Positions 43,889 through 55,310 of a stretch of 64,000 nt of DNA are shown here, in pieces (the first letter of the stretch is position 1; every line of letters starts with the position of its first letter). This stretch comes from Zychaea mexicana (Eukaryota > Mucoromycota > Mucoromycetes > Mucorales > Lichtheimiaceae). Position numbers and translations under genes: made by a program. The stretch is taken from the NCBI RefSeq assembly GCF_025766255.1, contig NW_026516664.1, positions 868,001 to 932,000 of the forward strand. The letters are read 5' to 3'. The notes below the pieces were generated by a model. The model did no database searches. It worked only from the letters and a program-made list of their open reading frames with translations, and was not told the origin of the DNA.

Positions 43889-46800
43889 TTAAACTACCCG
43901 TGCTCGCTTGGAAGCTCTACCACTGCCACCATCACCAATGCTTCCTTCCTCTTCTTCACCATTATCCTCTTGTCGATTTTCTGCCAAATAATCTTGCATG
44001 GCTTCTTCCTTGGCAGCTCTATCGTCATCTTCATCCGCGCTCTCTTCTCGTGGCTCTGCTTCGATCGAATTCAAGTTGATCTTAAAATCGCGTGAAGTGC
44101 TGCGCTTCATGTGTTGCATCAAATCTTTGTTGGATCTGCGAGTCAGTTGGATCAAGTGCCGTTCGAACTCCTCGACTTCAAAAATTAATTTAGGAATCAT
44201 TTTGGATTCGCGCAAGATTTTGGCCTTTTCCTTGCTGTGAACCGATTGTTTCTTGTTGCTACCGTCCTTGGATCTCTTTTTTGCTGTGGATGTGCCGCTG
44301 GCGCCTGCAGCGTTATGTTCGTGATGTTGACCATATACTGTCAGGAATCGGTACATTTTGTCGGTAACGCGTGTACAAGCAGCCATGACGACCATGGTAA
44401 AGTCATCCGATATTTCTTTCGGCCGTGATACCAGTTTCTACATGAGATATATACCAATTTGCGAATAATCGTATCAGAAAGTGGAAAGAGAGATATATCA
44501 GCAAGGATAAAAGTTCAAAGTTAATGGTAGTACATACGTATTTGATGAGCGTAGAAAGTGTCTTGTATGTCTTGATAAGAGTCTTGATCAAGTTTTCAGC
44601 ATGCTGGCCCAGTAACACTGCTTTTGTAAACTCACTCATGATATTCAGATGAAATATCAAGCGTCCACACATGGCATTTTCAAACTCGTGTATATTATTA
44701 GCGTCTGTTGAGGCTGTATATAGAATGAATTAGTAATGAAACATGTTTATTCACTCGTAACTGTCACTTTACCTGCAAGTTTGAGTCGACCGATACCCCA
44801 TATCATATCGTCGTTTAGCTGATCCATGAACGACAGCAGCTGTAGCGTGATGGGACTACAAGTCTTGATGTTGATCATCATGTACTGCACCTGTGCCTCA
44901 TCTTCATCACCGCTAGTCACTGGTTGGTCAAAATCCAAATCGCCATGAATTGTATGCAGGTCTTGAGCAAGATATACTATTGGCTTGAAATCATTAATTT
45001 CAGCACTTAGCTGGATATACAGGTTGATGATTTGTTTGGCCAATGCAGTGTCTTCGATGGGCCGTTCCTTGATGATTGATTCAAGCCATTTGGTCATGTG
45101 CATTGTCCGTTCTCGAAAGTCACAGCCACCTGCATTTCTATCCATGCGCTTAGACAGAAATACGACAACCTGCATAAGATTTGCAGCTTCCTTGTACAGA
45201 GGTGTTCTGTCGCTGAGATATTTGGTCATAATTTCCTATTTTAACCATATCGAATTTAGTTTTGTACGTGCGTGCGTTATTATGCAGTTGTTGCTGTTGC
45301 TCTTCTCTTGAATATAATAATAAAAACAGTAGTTAATAGCAAATGTTTGTCTCTACCTCAATGATTTTGACAACATTGAAAACTTGAGTGTTGATATGGC
45401 TGCCCTCAACTGTTTCCATCGGCGATCCTGTCAAGCGTGAAAATAAGGTTACAATTTGGTCCGGCCATAGCTGTAGCACGGTCTCGCAAATGTTCCTGAA
45501 TGTATCCCAGATCGATTCCAACACCGAGTGTCCCTGCAGAAAGTTATAAATGATACATTCAGACAGAATTAATTAACAAGAACGCTGCATGTATGTGTGC
45601 GGCTAATACAGCAACAGAAACAACACTTACTTTTTTAGCTTGATGATTGACAAAGCTACTGTCACTATCTTCGGATTTCAGAATGTTCAGACATAACTTG
45701 CCCAGCTCTGTACATCGGTCAAAGCTACGTTCCTGGATGCCACCTTGTAAGGTTGTCTGCACGAAAATAGGTATAACAAGAGCAGAATAGTAATGTCGTT
45801 AGTAAGACGCGTGCCTTAAAATTTTTGTTACATGACCCTTTATCCCTTTCTACCCCCAAAAAAGACCTAGTAACAAAAGAATGCTTATTATGACGTTTGG
45901 TACAGCGTTCATTACCTTTTTGAGAGCCGTTTGAATGCTTAGCACAATGTACTGGACATAACCAATGTCGCCACGCAATGCTCGAATAGGTCTTTGAACA
46001 CTTCCTTCAGTAAACATTCGCCGAGTCACATCCGTCAAGAAATCGAGTGAAGAGACAGAGTATTCAGCTTGCACGGCTACGCTCTTACGTCCTGATTGTT
46101 TGTTGTTGTTGTTGGACATGTTAGAAGTATCGTAAAACAATAATAACAGCTACTGACTAAAGGAGAAAGAAAAGTTCAACTGCTTTATATCTACCTTTGT
46201 CATTGGATGAGCCTTCCTTCAACAAGGCAGCCGCATCCATCCGTTTCTTGAACAGGTTCAATATCGTTTGAAAGGATTCCAATGATTCATGAGGACCAAA
46301 GTATTCATACTCCATGGCCGCTTCATAAGTGCCTTGCAATAAACCCGCATAGATGTTGTTCCGCATGCCAGTATGAGTTGCCAAGTCCAAATCTGCAGTC
46401 TTGTCCAACTCATAATCCTCCAAATCTGATTTTGAAAGTCGAAACACTAGCGATGCTAAGTCGCTGCGACACTTGCTGACTTGATCGGTGATGACAGAGT
46501 TGCTAGTGTTATTGAGACATTTTTCCAAGTTGCGTAACGACTGGAATAGACTGGATAGAAGTATATGAATTGGTTCGGCTATTTTGGGGGCACCACCATT
46601 GTGAGAGTTTTCGACACATACGTCGAGTCGAATAGGTGTGACCATGCCACGATCCTTTTCGTATACTCTCTGAAACTTTTTTTGAAAAGATACAATCGTA
46701 TTCCAAAGTTAATGTACTTGGCATTAAAATGTGCCAGACGCAAAAAAAAAGATCATATTCAATACTTGAGCATAAAGGATTTCAAAGATATCGCCAGCGA

Positions 46801-49711
46801 TATCCTTATGTTGTGATAGAGTTGCAAGGCCCTTGTAGGCAGTAGCTCGAATCTCAGCTTGTTGATTAAAACATCGTCGTAATAATCCTTAAAGAAGGTT
46901 TTAGAAGACGTTAGTTGGTACAGCTTCCAATCTCATAAAGACAATAAACGTGGACATATATTTACCCAAGATTTCATAAGCAATGCCTTGAGAATAGTTA
47001 GAGGAATTTTGTTGGGAAAAGACATTGGACAGGAGGGCAAGAAATCCATTCACAGAAACCATTCGTCCGTTCAAGTCTCTAGATCATTTGGTCAATGTCT
47101 ATAAACGTACCCCACCCATTTAGCCCAGCATAACTTACTTTGCAAACATGCTCTTACGTAACACGAGCATTAAACCATCCCGGAATTGGTCATTTCTGCT
47201 TGCTACAGGTTGGATAGTTGTCAGCAGCCGTTCTGCTGTCACGTATGGAAGCAAGGAAAGATAATCCAAGGTATCTCTCAACTAAATAAATATAAGAATT
47301 GATGTTGGTTTCTCCTTTCTAGTTGATCTCATTCTGTATGACCTGTGTCTATTTTTGATGATAGGATTGAAGCGCGCTTACATTGGGTATAAATGGCTCG
47401 ATGGCATAATAGTCCTTTGCTACAATCGTTTCCAGGATATCGAGAAAATGCATAGTGCTTGGAGAATGTGACACGATACGGGCCGTAATCTGTTCGAGGA
47501 TTTCAGACCGTACAATTCTATGCAGCTATGGATATATGTGTCAATATGTACCATTATCATTAGTATTGCTGTTCGATTATGAATGATAATAGATCCATCA
47601 TTTTAGCTCGCCACGGATTTAGAATAAATTACCTCGAACATCTTTGACAAGATATCTTTTCCCAGTAGGGTAGCACAATCCAACGGTCCTTGTTTGCTCT
47701 TATCAATCGCAGGCAGAGGGGGAGGGGAGGAAGATGCTAATAACAATAGAAGTTGGTTAGTTAAAGTAGATACTTTAACGAAGCTTTGATTATCAGTTAC
47801 TTACAAGAAGGTCTGCCGGGCACAAAGCTTTGAGTGGATGCATGATCGATTAATAGCATCGCTAACTGTGTTAATGACTGAATCAGCTGGTCCCATCCAT
47901 GTGCCGAGTTCTCAGTAATTTCCATCATGACTTGATGGAGACGATTCCCATCTATCCGCGAAAAATCTATATCATAACAATAAGGAAATTAGATTATTTG
48001 TAATGCACATATGCCCCCGTGTAAAGCCCATCCAATTTGCTTACCTGAAATCCAAGCGCACTGTTTGAGTTTTTCACCATCTTTGTATATGTTGACAATA
48101 GCTTTCTGTAAAATGTCAAATATCTACGTATACCAAGGAGCATATTTACAAAACTCGCTTATATGTCAAATGAAGTAAATTTTAAATGAATGCTTAGCAA
48201 AAATAATGAGACTTACCGTATCCTCCAATCGATGAATTCTTGCTGCGGATAGTAAACATGCGATGGGGAATGTTTCTAGCGCCACCGTCTTTCCATTAGA
48301 GACATATTTAATTAGTTCTTTTCCGAGGTCTTGATCCTGTTTAATGGCAAATGACATATGTAACATAACAGTTCCTTCCATCCGCCGAAAACTAGCAAAT
48401 GGAAACCAAAAAAACTGTCAGTGTTATATGTAACCTGTTTTTTCTTGAGAGTCCCATCACATTGAGAACCCATCTTTCCATTCTACTTGCGTTTCTCACC
48501 TTGGTGTAGCAGCGCTTTCACTGGCATGCTTTTTCAGCGCAATAAAATGTTTGCAGATACCGCTGATAACTTCCTTTTTCATGCCCTGCTCAAATACAAT
48601 CACCTTATAATCAATCTTTCTTAACTTACAATTTTGAGTACCAGCTCCCAACATACCTTGCGTGATAAGAGTAATAGCTGATAGATAAACGGAGGCGTTT
48701 CTTCTACATCAAGTTCTCCTAACTCTCTATTTTATTTAATGATTTTGAGCATGTAAAGTTATTACCCATACCTTAGCTTCCATGAGAACAAAAAAAAAGG
48801 AAAAGACGGCGAGAAAGAGAGAGGAACCCTTACAAGATCATCCGCTTGCACACTTTGTCGAGCTGAATAGGAGATAGTTCCATTTCGTTGAACGCGGATG
48901 CAATACTGATGGCTGACTGAGGGTTCCAATCAGACTTTGATAGTTGCTCGATAACGCCATCCGCTTGGGCATCTGTCGTAGAAAGAACATTCCAGATTTT
49001 GGATAATAGTTCAAATAATCGTGGTTGGACCTGTACTTGCTTCTCCACAAACGATATAATATCATATGCAAATCGAGATAACATGTTGGATTCCAAAGTG
49101 TCGACCTCAGGTAGTAAAAGGTTGAATACGTTGGCTGCTTGCTTTGCACTTGATGTTGTATCCGTGTCTTTGCTCAACCTGCAATTCATTTTATTTCAAA
49201 GAAGAAGACAGAGACGTATTTTTCGATCCAAGTTAATAACAAATATCACGAGAAATATCCCTCTCCCTCTATCATTAGTACCCATCCACCCCTGGCCTAT
49301 GTATATACCAAGCAATAGCTTCTCGGAAAACTAAAAACCGTCGATAGGTGCAGTCGTCGCCGCCTTGTACAGGTGAGCCTTGTATCACCAAAAGAAGAAC
49401 CTTCAGTGTGAATATATAGGGAGCAAACACTTTTACTACTTTCGCGGTTCGGCATCCACTTACCGACGATAATGGCACGTATAAACAATATTGGATCAAC
49501 ATCGTCTTCTATTCCACTAGTGTCCAGTCGTGTTCGAATTGCTTCTGAAATCTAAGAAAAGGAGGGGATCTTGTCAGATTTCGTTCTTTCCATCAATTCA
49601 GACAAATTTAGGTACGGCCACACTCACTTCCTCGGTCGATTGTTTTCTAAGAAACTCAAAAAGTTCCTGTTTGTCCGATTTCTTAAAGAGCTTAATCGTA
49701 GTTTGCTCCAT
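43889..49711 (-). CDS. FANCI: Fanconi anaemia group I protein homologue (FANCI), 21 exons, complete
   Basis: Twenty-one exons join in phase to 3915 nt (1304 aa; human FANCI 1328). High ends of exons: 49711, 49551, 49378, 49178, 48726, 48585, 48391, 48105, 47966, 47736, 47525, 47281, 47078, 46887, 46675, 46091, 45756, 45533, 45235, 44713, 44437. Low ends: 49628, 49464, 49309, 48834, 48657, 48500, 48217, 48045, 47805, 47633, 47382, 47139, 46966, 46766, 46195, 45916, 45631, 45357, 44773, 44538, 43889. FANCI hallmarks: FRRMEGTVMLHMSFAIKQD, FRDGLMLVLRKSMFAKDL, SKSDLEDYELDKTADLD, LIKTLIKTYKTLSTLIKY, and the C-terminal IPKLIFEVEEFERHLIQL with DLMQHMKRSTSRDFKI. FANCI clamps DNA with FANCD2 at interstrand crosslinks in the nucleus. 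The tail is acidic and ends in a basic cluster (ASKRARVV). The residue aligned to human Lys523 is Met517. Confidence 0.94.
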
Positions 49712-50754
49712 GATAGAAAAGGAAAGAAGAGGAAAGCGCAGCTTTTTTTTTTTTGACGCGACAAATACGCGTACTTTATGTTGTCAGTTTTTCCGTCTAC
49801 GAGTAAACGAATAAAAATCGAGCGCGCCTCCGCGTGTGCAGTGATCGCCGCCTTATACTTCCTATGTGTATCTACTGCTTCTGCCTCTTATTTCATAAGT
49901 CCCAAAAAACACGATAACCTATTATACATGCTTTAACGCTCATCTGATGCTAACGATATATAATATATGTGCATATGTAATTCTTGATTACTCTAGGGTG
50001 CTCTGAAAGTGAATGATTCTAATATATTAGCAGTAGGCATAATACGTAATCTTTGCCACCAAGGCAAGATCAGGGCTGGAGATGACAGTAAACCCAGTAG
50101 ATACATGCATTGTAAGCACCCTTAATCGTTCAACTGCTATTACTACTATGTCGCCCTCTGTCGTCTATCCGACACCAATATTATGTTGGAACAAGAGAGC
50201 GAAAGTACAGAGCAAATCCTCGTGGTATATGGACAATAGCATGTGGTACCAGCGCAAGAAACAGAACAACATTCTGACGGTGGAAACGTTGAGATACAGA
50301 TTATTAACCTTTAAACATACTCAGCACATCTGATTAAGGAGATGAAATACATGGTTCAAAGAATGAATACATATCAAACTTTTTGGAAAAGACAAGATTC
50401 AATCGACTAGCGCGCGATGTGAAAATCAAGGAGTTGCGCAACGAAAAAACCCACAGTAAACCAACTGCGCAAATACGAAAAAAAAAAATCGGTTGGACAA
50501 ATCATTATTTGGCAAGTGCTGCATTTGACTAGTATTTGGAGCCTACGGTATGTAAGATATTAAGCAAAGCAAGCGTTACCTTGCCTTTTCTTTGCGTGTA
50601 CATTCCTTTGGGATACGCTGTATCTGCGCCACAGTTTCGGAGTCGCTAGGCCCGAATGGGTTGAGTTTTGGCATTGCCCAGTTCATGCGCATTCGTAAGC
50701 ACCGCAACGACCGAACTTTCCTTTTCTTGAAACAAATAGTAAAGCAGTTATAAT
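49712..50754. other. Divergent promoter region FANCI / RING gene
   Basis: About 1 kb between the FANCI ATG (minus) and the RING gene ATG (plus). It contains AT-rich sequence and no clear TATA box or third gene. Confidence 0.5.
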
Positions 50755-51829
50755 ATGGCGAGTTATTTCGGTGTGTACGATTTGACCTATTTTCTTTCCT
50801 TTAATTGGCCAATATGTAGCCAAATAAAGATTACACAATAAAGAAGAAGAAGAAGAAGAAGAAGAAAAAAAGCTAATTTACTGCATACAGACGATCTCAA
50901 TATAAAGACAACGACCAACGATCGTCGGCAACAACACTATAATGTCGATCTAGACGATTTTATGGGCGCTTCCCCCTCGACAACAACGCGTCGAACCCAT
51001 GTCGATGCTGCACAAAATTTACAACAACTGATGCAAACAGCGCAGTAAATATAACTTCATTCTCTCATTTTTTAAAAGAAGGTAGACGAAGTTTTTAAAA
51101 CGGTCGCAAAAATAATATTTTTATACAGGTTCTTTGGTCAGTTTCGAGACCAAATGCAGGCCACAGGTAATCGAGATCAGGAACAGTTTCTCGACGATCT
51201 TGTTTCACAATTACTGGAAGAGTCGCAAAGCAATGCCAAAGGACCACCACCGGCTTCACAACGGTTTATTCGACTTCTTCCGAAAATTAAAGCTAGTCAA
51301 CTGGACAGGTTTGTCAGTGGAAGGGAAAAAATCGTCCCTGTATATTCGGATGGAAGAAACCAGGGAAAGAAAAAGTGGGCGTGGCTATAGAAAAGGTGGG
51401 ACGAATAGACTGGAAAGCACTTTGTAGTAAAACTATTAGAACTACTTTTTCTTCTCACTAGTGACGAAACCTGTATTATCTGTAAAGATAATTTAAAAGC
51501 AAGTGAAAGCGGCGTCACTCAAATGCCTTGGTGAGTTATTGTTATTATAGTAATTGTAGTAGTGATAGCAGTATTAGTATTCGTAGTGTACGTAGTGATA
51601 GCTGCTGCAACAACCTGTAGTTCGTTGTTATATTGATACGTTATACTCGTGTGCTCAACTCTAATTCTTTAATTTGTTCAATGTTAGTGGTCATTACTTT
51701 GATCGGGAATGTCTGGTGCCTTGGTTAGAACTACATAATACTTGTCCGCTATGTCGATTGGGAGTTGAAACAGAACAGGCAGTGAAAGAGGAAGAGGAAG
51801 AAGAAGCAAGAGATTTTATGTACAGCTAA
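50755..51829 (+). CDS. Small RING finger E3 ubiquitin ligase (RNF115/126-like), 5 exons
   Basis: Exons 50755-50770, 50891-51044, 51129-51308, 51462-51530 and 51688-51829 join in phase to 186 aa. The first exon (MASYF plus one base, with a GTGTGT donor) is the least certain. An Asp/Gln-rich N-terminal region (VDLDDFMGASPSTTTRR, LVSQLLEESQ) leads to PPPASQRFIRLLPKIKAS, the short segment that precedes the RING in the RNF115/RNF126 group. The RING is C121-x2-C124, C140-G-H142-Y-F-D145-x2-C148, then WLELHNTCPLC. The usual second His of a RING-H2 is Asp145. It should transfer ubiquitin from an E2; substrates are unknown. The C-terminus is Glu-rich. The intron before exon 2 ends next to a (GAA)n repeat. 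Confidence 0.8.
50841..50866. repeat. (GAA)n microsatellite
   Basis: About eight AAG/GAA units inside intron 1 of the RING gene, 25 bases before its acceptor. Confidence 0.85.
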
Positions 51830-53064
51830 CTGATAGATAGTAAAGCTAGTATTTAGAGGTATATGTTACTGGCGTTGTTGTTGTTGTCTTTGATGGTTTT
51901 ACGCCACATGCTGATAATATCCACCACTGCCTGATTTTATTTTAACCATTTTATTTTTCCGTTATTAATATATTATGTTGCAACTATCTTATTCGCTGTA
52001 TATGTTGCTCAATTGCAGTCAGGTTAGGTATGTTACGTATACGTAGCATCATCTTTTTTTTGTGATTGATAAACAAAATCGAAAAAGAGAATAGCTTATT
52101 TGTTGTTGTTATGGTTATTGCTAATGGCAGTTGCTGCTGGTGTTGTTCTTCTGCCAAGTTAAACCTTCCCAGGCGGTATAAAAGATCATGTGGATCATCC
52201 GTCCATCCCTGAGATGATACACAGCCGGTTACTGCGTGCTCCTAAGTTGTATGCCATGCTACGTAATATGCATACAATGAAGGAAAATGACTGACTTAAA
52301 AGGTCAAAAGGCATATGTATGATGAACGCGCAAAGATCGTATGCTTCCTAATTTTTTGCTCATCGTCCAGACCGGCGTATTTGGATGTGTATATACACAT
52401 TAATGTGAGTTGCTTCCGATCGTTATCTCTGTGTCATTTGTGTGTAGCGGCAGCAGAACTAGAACCAGATTGCTTATTGGAAGTCACCCTCTACTCATCT
52501 TTGACACGGTATTAAATAAGATTGATGACAACAGGCTACTATTATTGTCTAGGAGACCACAGGGCAACACTTGGCGTGGGCTTCTTAGGGAGGAGAAGCA
52601 GTAACGGGATTGCGCTTCCGGCTCAAAACAACAAAGATCCGGGTAAAATGTGTGTTTATGCGTACAAATCAGTTGTCATCTTACAGTTTAGACCCCCAGG
52701 GCTAAAAGCAAAATAAAGGATCACGGGTTATAATTTCTGCGTTTGCGCTCCTTCATGCATAACAATGCTGCTTCATGATCTTCCTTTCTTCTTTTCCTAT
52801 CGCACCACCCTTTCTTCCCCCCCCCCAAAAACTCCCACATCTGTATACACGCCAGTACGCGTGCCTTTTTTTTAACCTGGTGGCCTGGCTTTTTTAGTAT
52901 GTCATATGCAATTTTTTTTGTGAAAACTCTTTCAGGTTCAAGAGAGAGCTCTACGAGCTAATTCAACAGAGTAGGACATAGAAAAGTTAGTAGTTCGACA
53001 AGCAATCGCACACTCTCCTTCATTTTAGTTTTTCAACAAGAACCACAGCTCAACATCGCTCATC
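51830..53064. other. Spacer downstream of the RING gene
   Basis: No gene supported. It includes a poly-C run near 52819 and CT-rich sequence before the repeat-containing ORF at 53065. Confidence 0.45.
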
Positions 53065-53441
53065 ATGACATGGGCGGACGAACCGCCGATCCCTGAACAT
53101 GTTCATATACATATCATTCTGTGTGTCCATCTTCAAACGTGATCCGATTGATCTTCCACATACTGTTAGAGCTCACAGGCTCCATTAAAGAGATGGCCAA
53201 ACAGCAGATCGTAAAGCCATCAAGATCCTGCAAAGGGAAAAGAGCTCATATACATATTATTGTGTGCCTATCTCCAAATGTGATCCGTTCAATCTTCCAC
53301 ATGCTGTCTGAAATCACAGAATCCACTGGAGAGACGTCAGAACAAAAGATTGTAAGGTCGTCAAGATCCGGCAAAGGAAAAGGATGGGCGTCAGATTCGA
53401 CTCAGTATTTAAAGTGTAGAACTTCAAGGCGGATGGTATGA
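53065..53441 (+). pseudogene. Small ORF with a tandem internal duplication, frame broken by 2 bases
   Basis: An ATG at 53065 opens MTWADEPPIPEHVHIHIIL but stops within 26 codons. The next frame, from about 53121, is open for over 100 codons and holds two related units of about 47 residues (NVIRLIFHILLELTGSI and NVIRSIFHMLSEITEST, each followed by a Ser/Arg and KGK basic end). The DNA of the two units (53101-53243 and 53244-53385) aligns throughout, except that unit 1 carries two extra bases in a TGTGTG run. Without them the ATG would be in frame with the rest. So this is either a recently broken gene or one with a splice I could not see. No known family is recognised. Confidence 0.45.
53101..53385 (+). 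repeat. Tandem duplication, two units of about 142 bp
   Basis: Unit 1 starts GTTCATATACATATCATTC and unit 2 GCTCATATACATATTATTG. They remain alignable to the Lys/Gly-rich ends (CAAAGGGAAAAGA and CAAAGGAAAAGGA). Confidence 0.8.
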
Positions 53442-53786
53442 TTGTATGTATGTGCTTATGAATCAATGTTAACTGGAAGAGCTTATGATATTAGGCGGAA
53501 AAGCGCATCATCCTGAGCCTTTCTAAACCCTTATTTACATAAGCCATTGCTGGCATAACAGGGTGGGAGGAAGGGATTAGCGAAGTGTATCGGCTATGTA
53601 GTGACGCTATACGACAGACTAGAAGAGGGTATATATAGAATATGATTATGCGACCCAGGATGCCTGGAAGGCAAGAAGCCCTATTTTTGTCTACGGTAGA
53701 GTTGACGTTGGGTTAGACGTGTATATTATTACTGCACTGCCATCTAATAAGAGTTTTGAAACCTAAGCCATTTTAATCTGTAGCAA

Positions 53787-53787
53787 T

Positions 53788-53828
<41 letters not shown>
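53787..53828. repeat. (GTA)n microsatellite
   Basis: About 14 GTA units without interruption in non-coding sequence. Confidence 0.9.
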
Positions 53829-53829
<1 letters not shown>

Positions 53830-55297
53830 TCACTGCACATAGTTCTATGACAGTTTTGCTTCCGTGAGTATGGACAAGCGAATAGTAGATCAAAGAGTTA
53901 TCATATCTCCGCGAGTTCTCTGATACCTAGTATATATCGGTAATATTACATCTATGGAAATTACGCCGTATTCCGCTTACCTCGTTTCCTAATATGATGC
54001 ATGTACTGTAGAGCTAGTGTACACATTTCGCATTGAATGTAAGGGAACAAGGCAACTAAAGTACGCTACGGTTCATCTGTGATATTATGGTGGTGAGGAT
54101 CAACTTACGGCAGCGGGTTAACGGAAAGTACTCATAGGTACATGATGCATTTCTTTTATGCGTAACAGTAATAGCACTATTATACTGTAAGACTTGAAAC
54201 CTGCACCCTTACGCCAAGTGGGTATATGATGATCAGGAAAAGCACTTTCAGAAAGGGGGGCAAGTTGAGAAGGCTTAGAAGATCTTTAAATGCATTTTTT
54301 TTCTACTTTACGTCTCCAAAAATAAAATAAAAAGCAGTTATACAAAAAAGAGTGTACTGTAAATTCAACAAGCAGATAAAGGATTTGACTTCAAGTATAC
54401 CAGAGCACGACAACTCCTGTATGACAAGGATATACACGCATTAGAGTTTAAAGGCTCGAGTTATCCGAGCTATTTCATTTCAGAGTGAGGTTGTGGTCAA
54501 TCTTCTGGTGAAGAAGGCCGGAACAGTAACGGGATCTAGAAAAAAATTATGGAAGCTGCAAGATATAAAGAGGAGTAGACAAGTGGAAAGCTCTGTGCAA
54601 CAAGTACAAAACACTGCTGTATCCAGTTTTGCCTTTTTAAATATACGATTAAAGAGTTTCGGCGAAACTAAGCTATTGACGCTTGAATACCATAAGTCTT
54701 TGATGACAGCACCAAACAAGCTTCCTCCCGTGATTTGCCAATAATAGACATCTTATATATCATACGATTTATCTTAGAGGAGCAAGCGCTGAAGTTTTTT
54801 CTATAGTTACTGTAACCAAGTAAGTACATCTGCCAAGGTGATATATTTATTCAGCTGAAAGTGGTACGGTCAAGTGATAAACACTCCCCTCCCCCCCCCC
54901 ACCCCAGTCACCCTTTATAAAAAACGGGGCGGCATGTTTTTACAAAAGCATGTAGAAGAGCAACAACAAACAATGATGCACAAACAATAAGGCAGAGGAC
55001 ATATAATAAGTGATGATTTCGAATAAATAAAAACTAAAAAGTAATTTGATGATGATGCACTGCTTAAACATCACTCACACACATACGCACACACACATAC
55101 ACACACACGAAAAGTAAAACATATCTTTTTTCTTTGTGAGAGCGGAATGTCCAAAATACTTTTTTTTAATCAATCCCGTGCCACCTCCGATATGGGTGGG
55201 CGTGTGCATTGCTCGACCCAATTGAATTGCCATGTCCCTATCATCAAACCTCTTGTTATTCTTCCACTCTATCTGATATGAAGGGCTTCATGCCCCC

Positions 55298-55310
55298 GGG
55301 GGGGGGGGGG
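55298..55310 (+). repeat. 13-base G homopolymer following CCCCC
   Basis: C5 then G13, with another G6 six bases later. The G tracts could form a quadruplex on the plus strand. Confidence 0.8.

Noticed and set aside
46092..46140. Start of FANCI exon 16 at an earlier ATG (MSNNNNKQSG)
   Set aside because: Phase does not fit. The CTAAC branch site and acceptor before GRKSVAVQ give a consistent frame.
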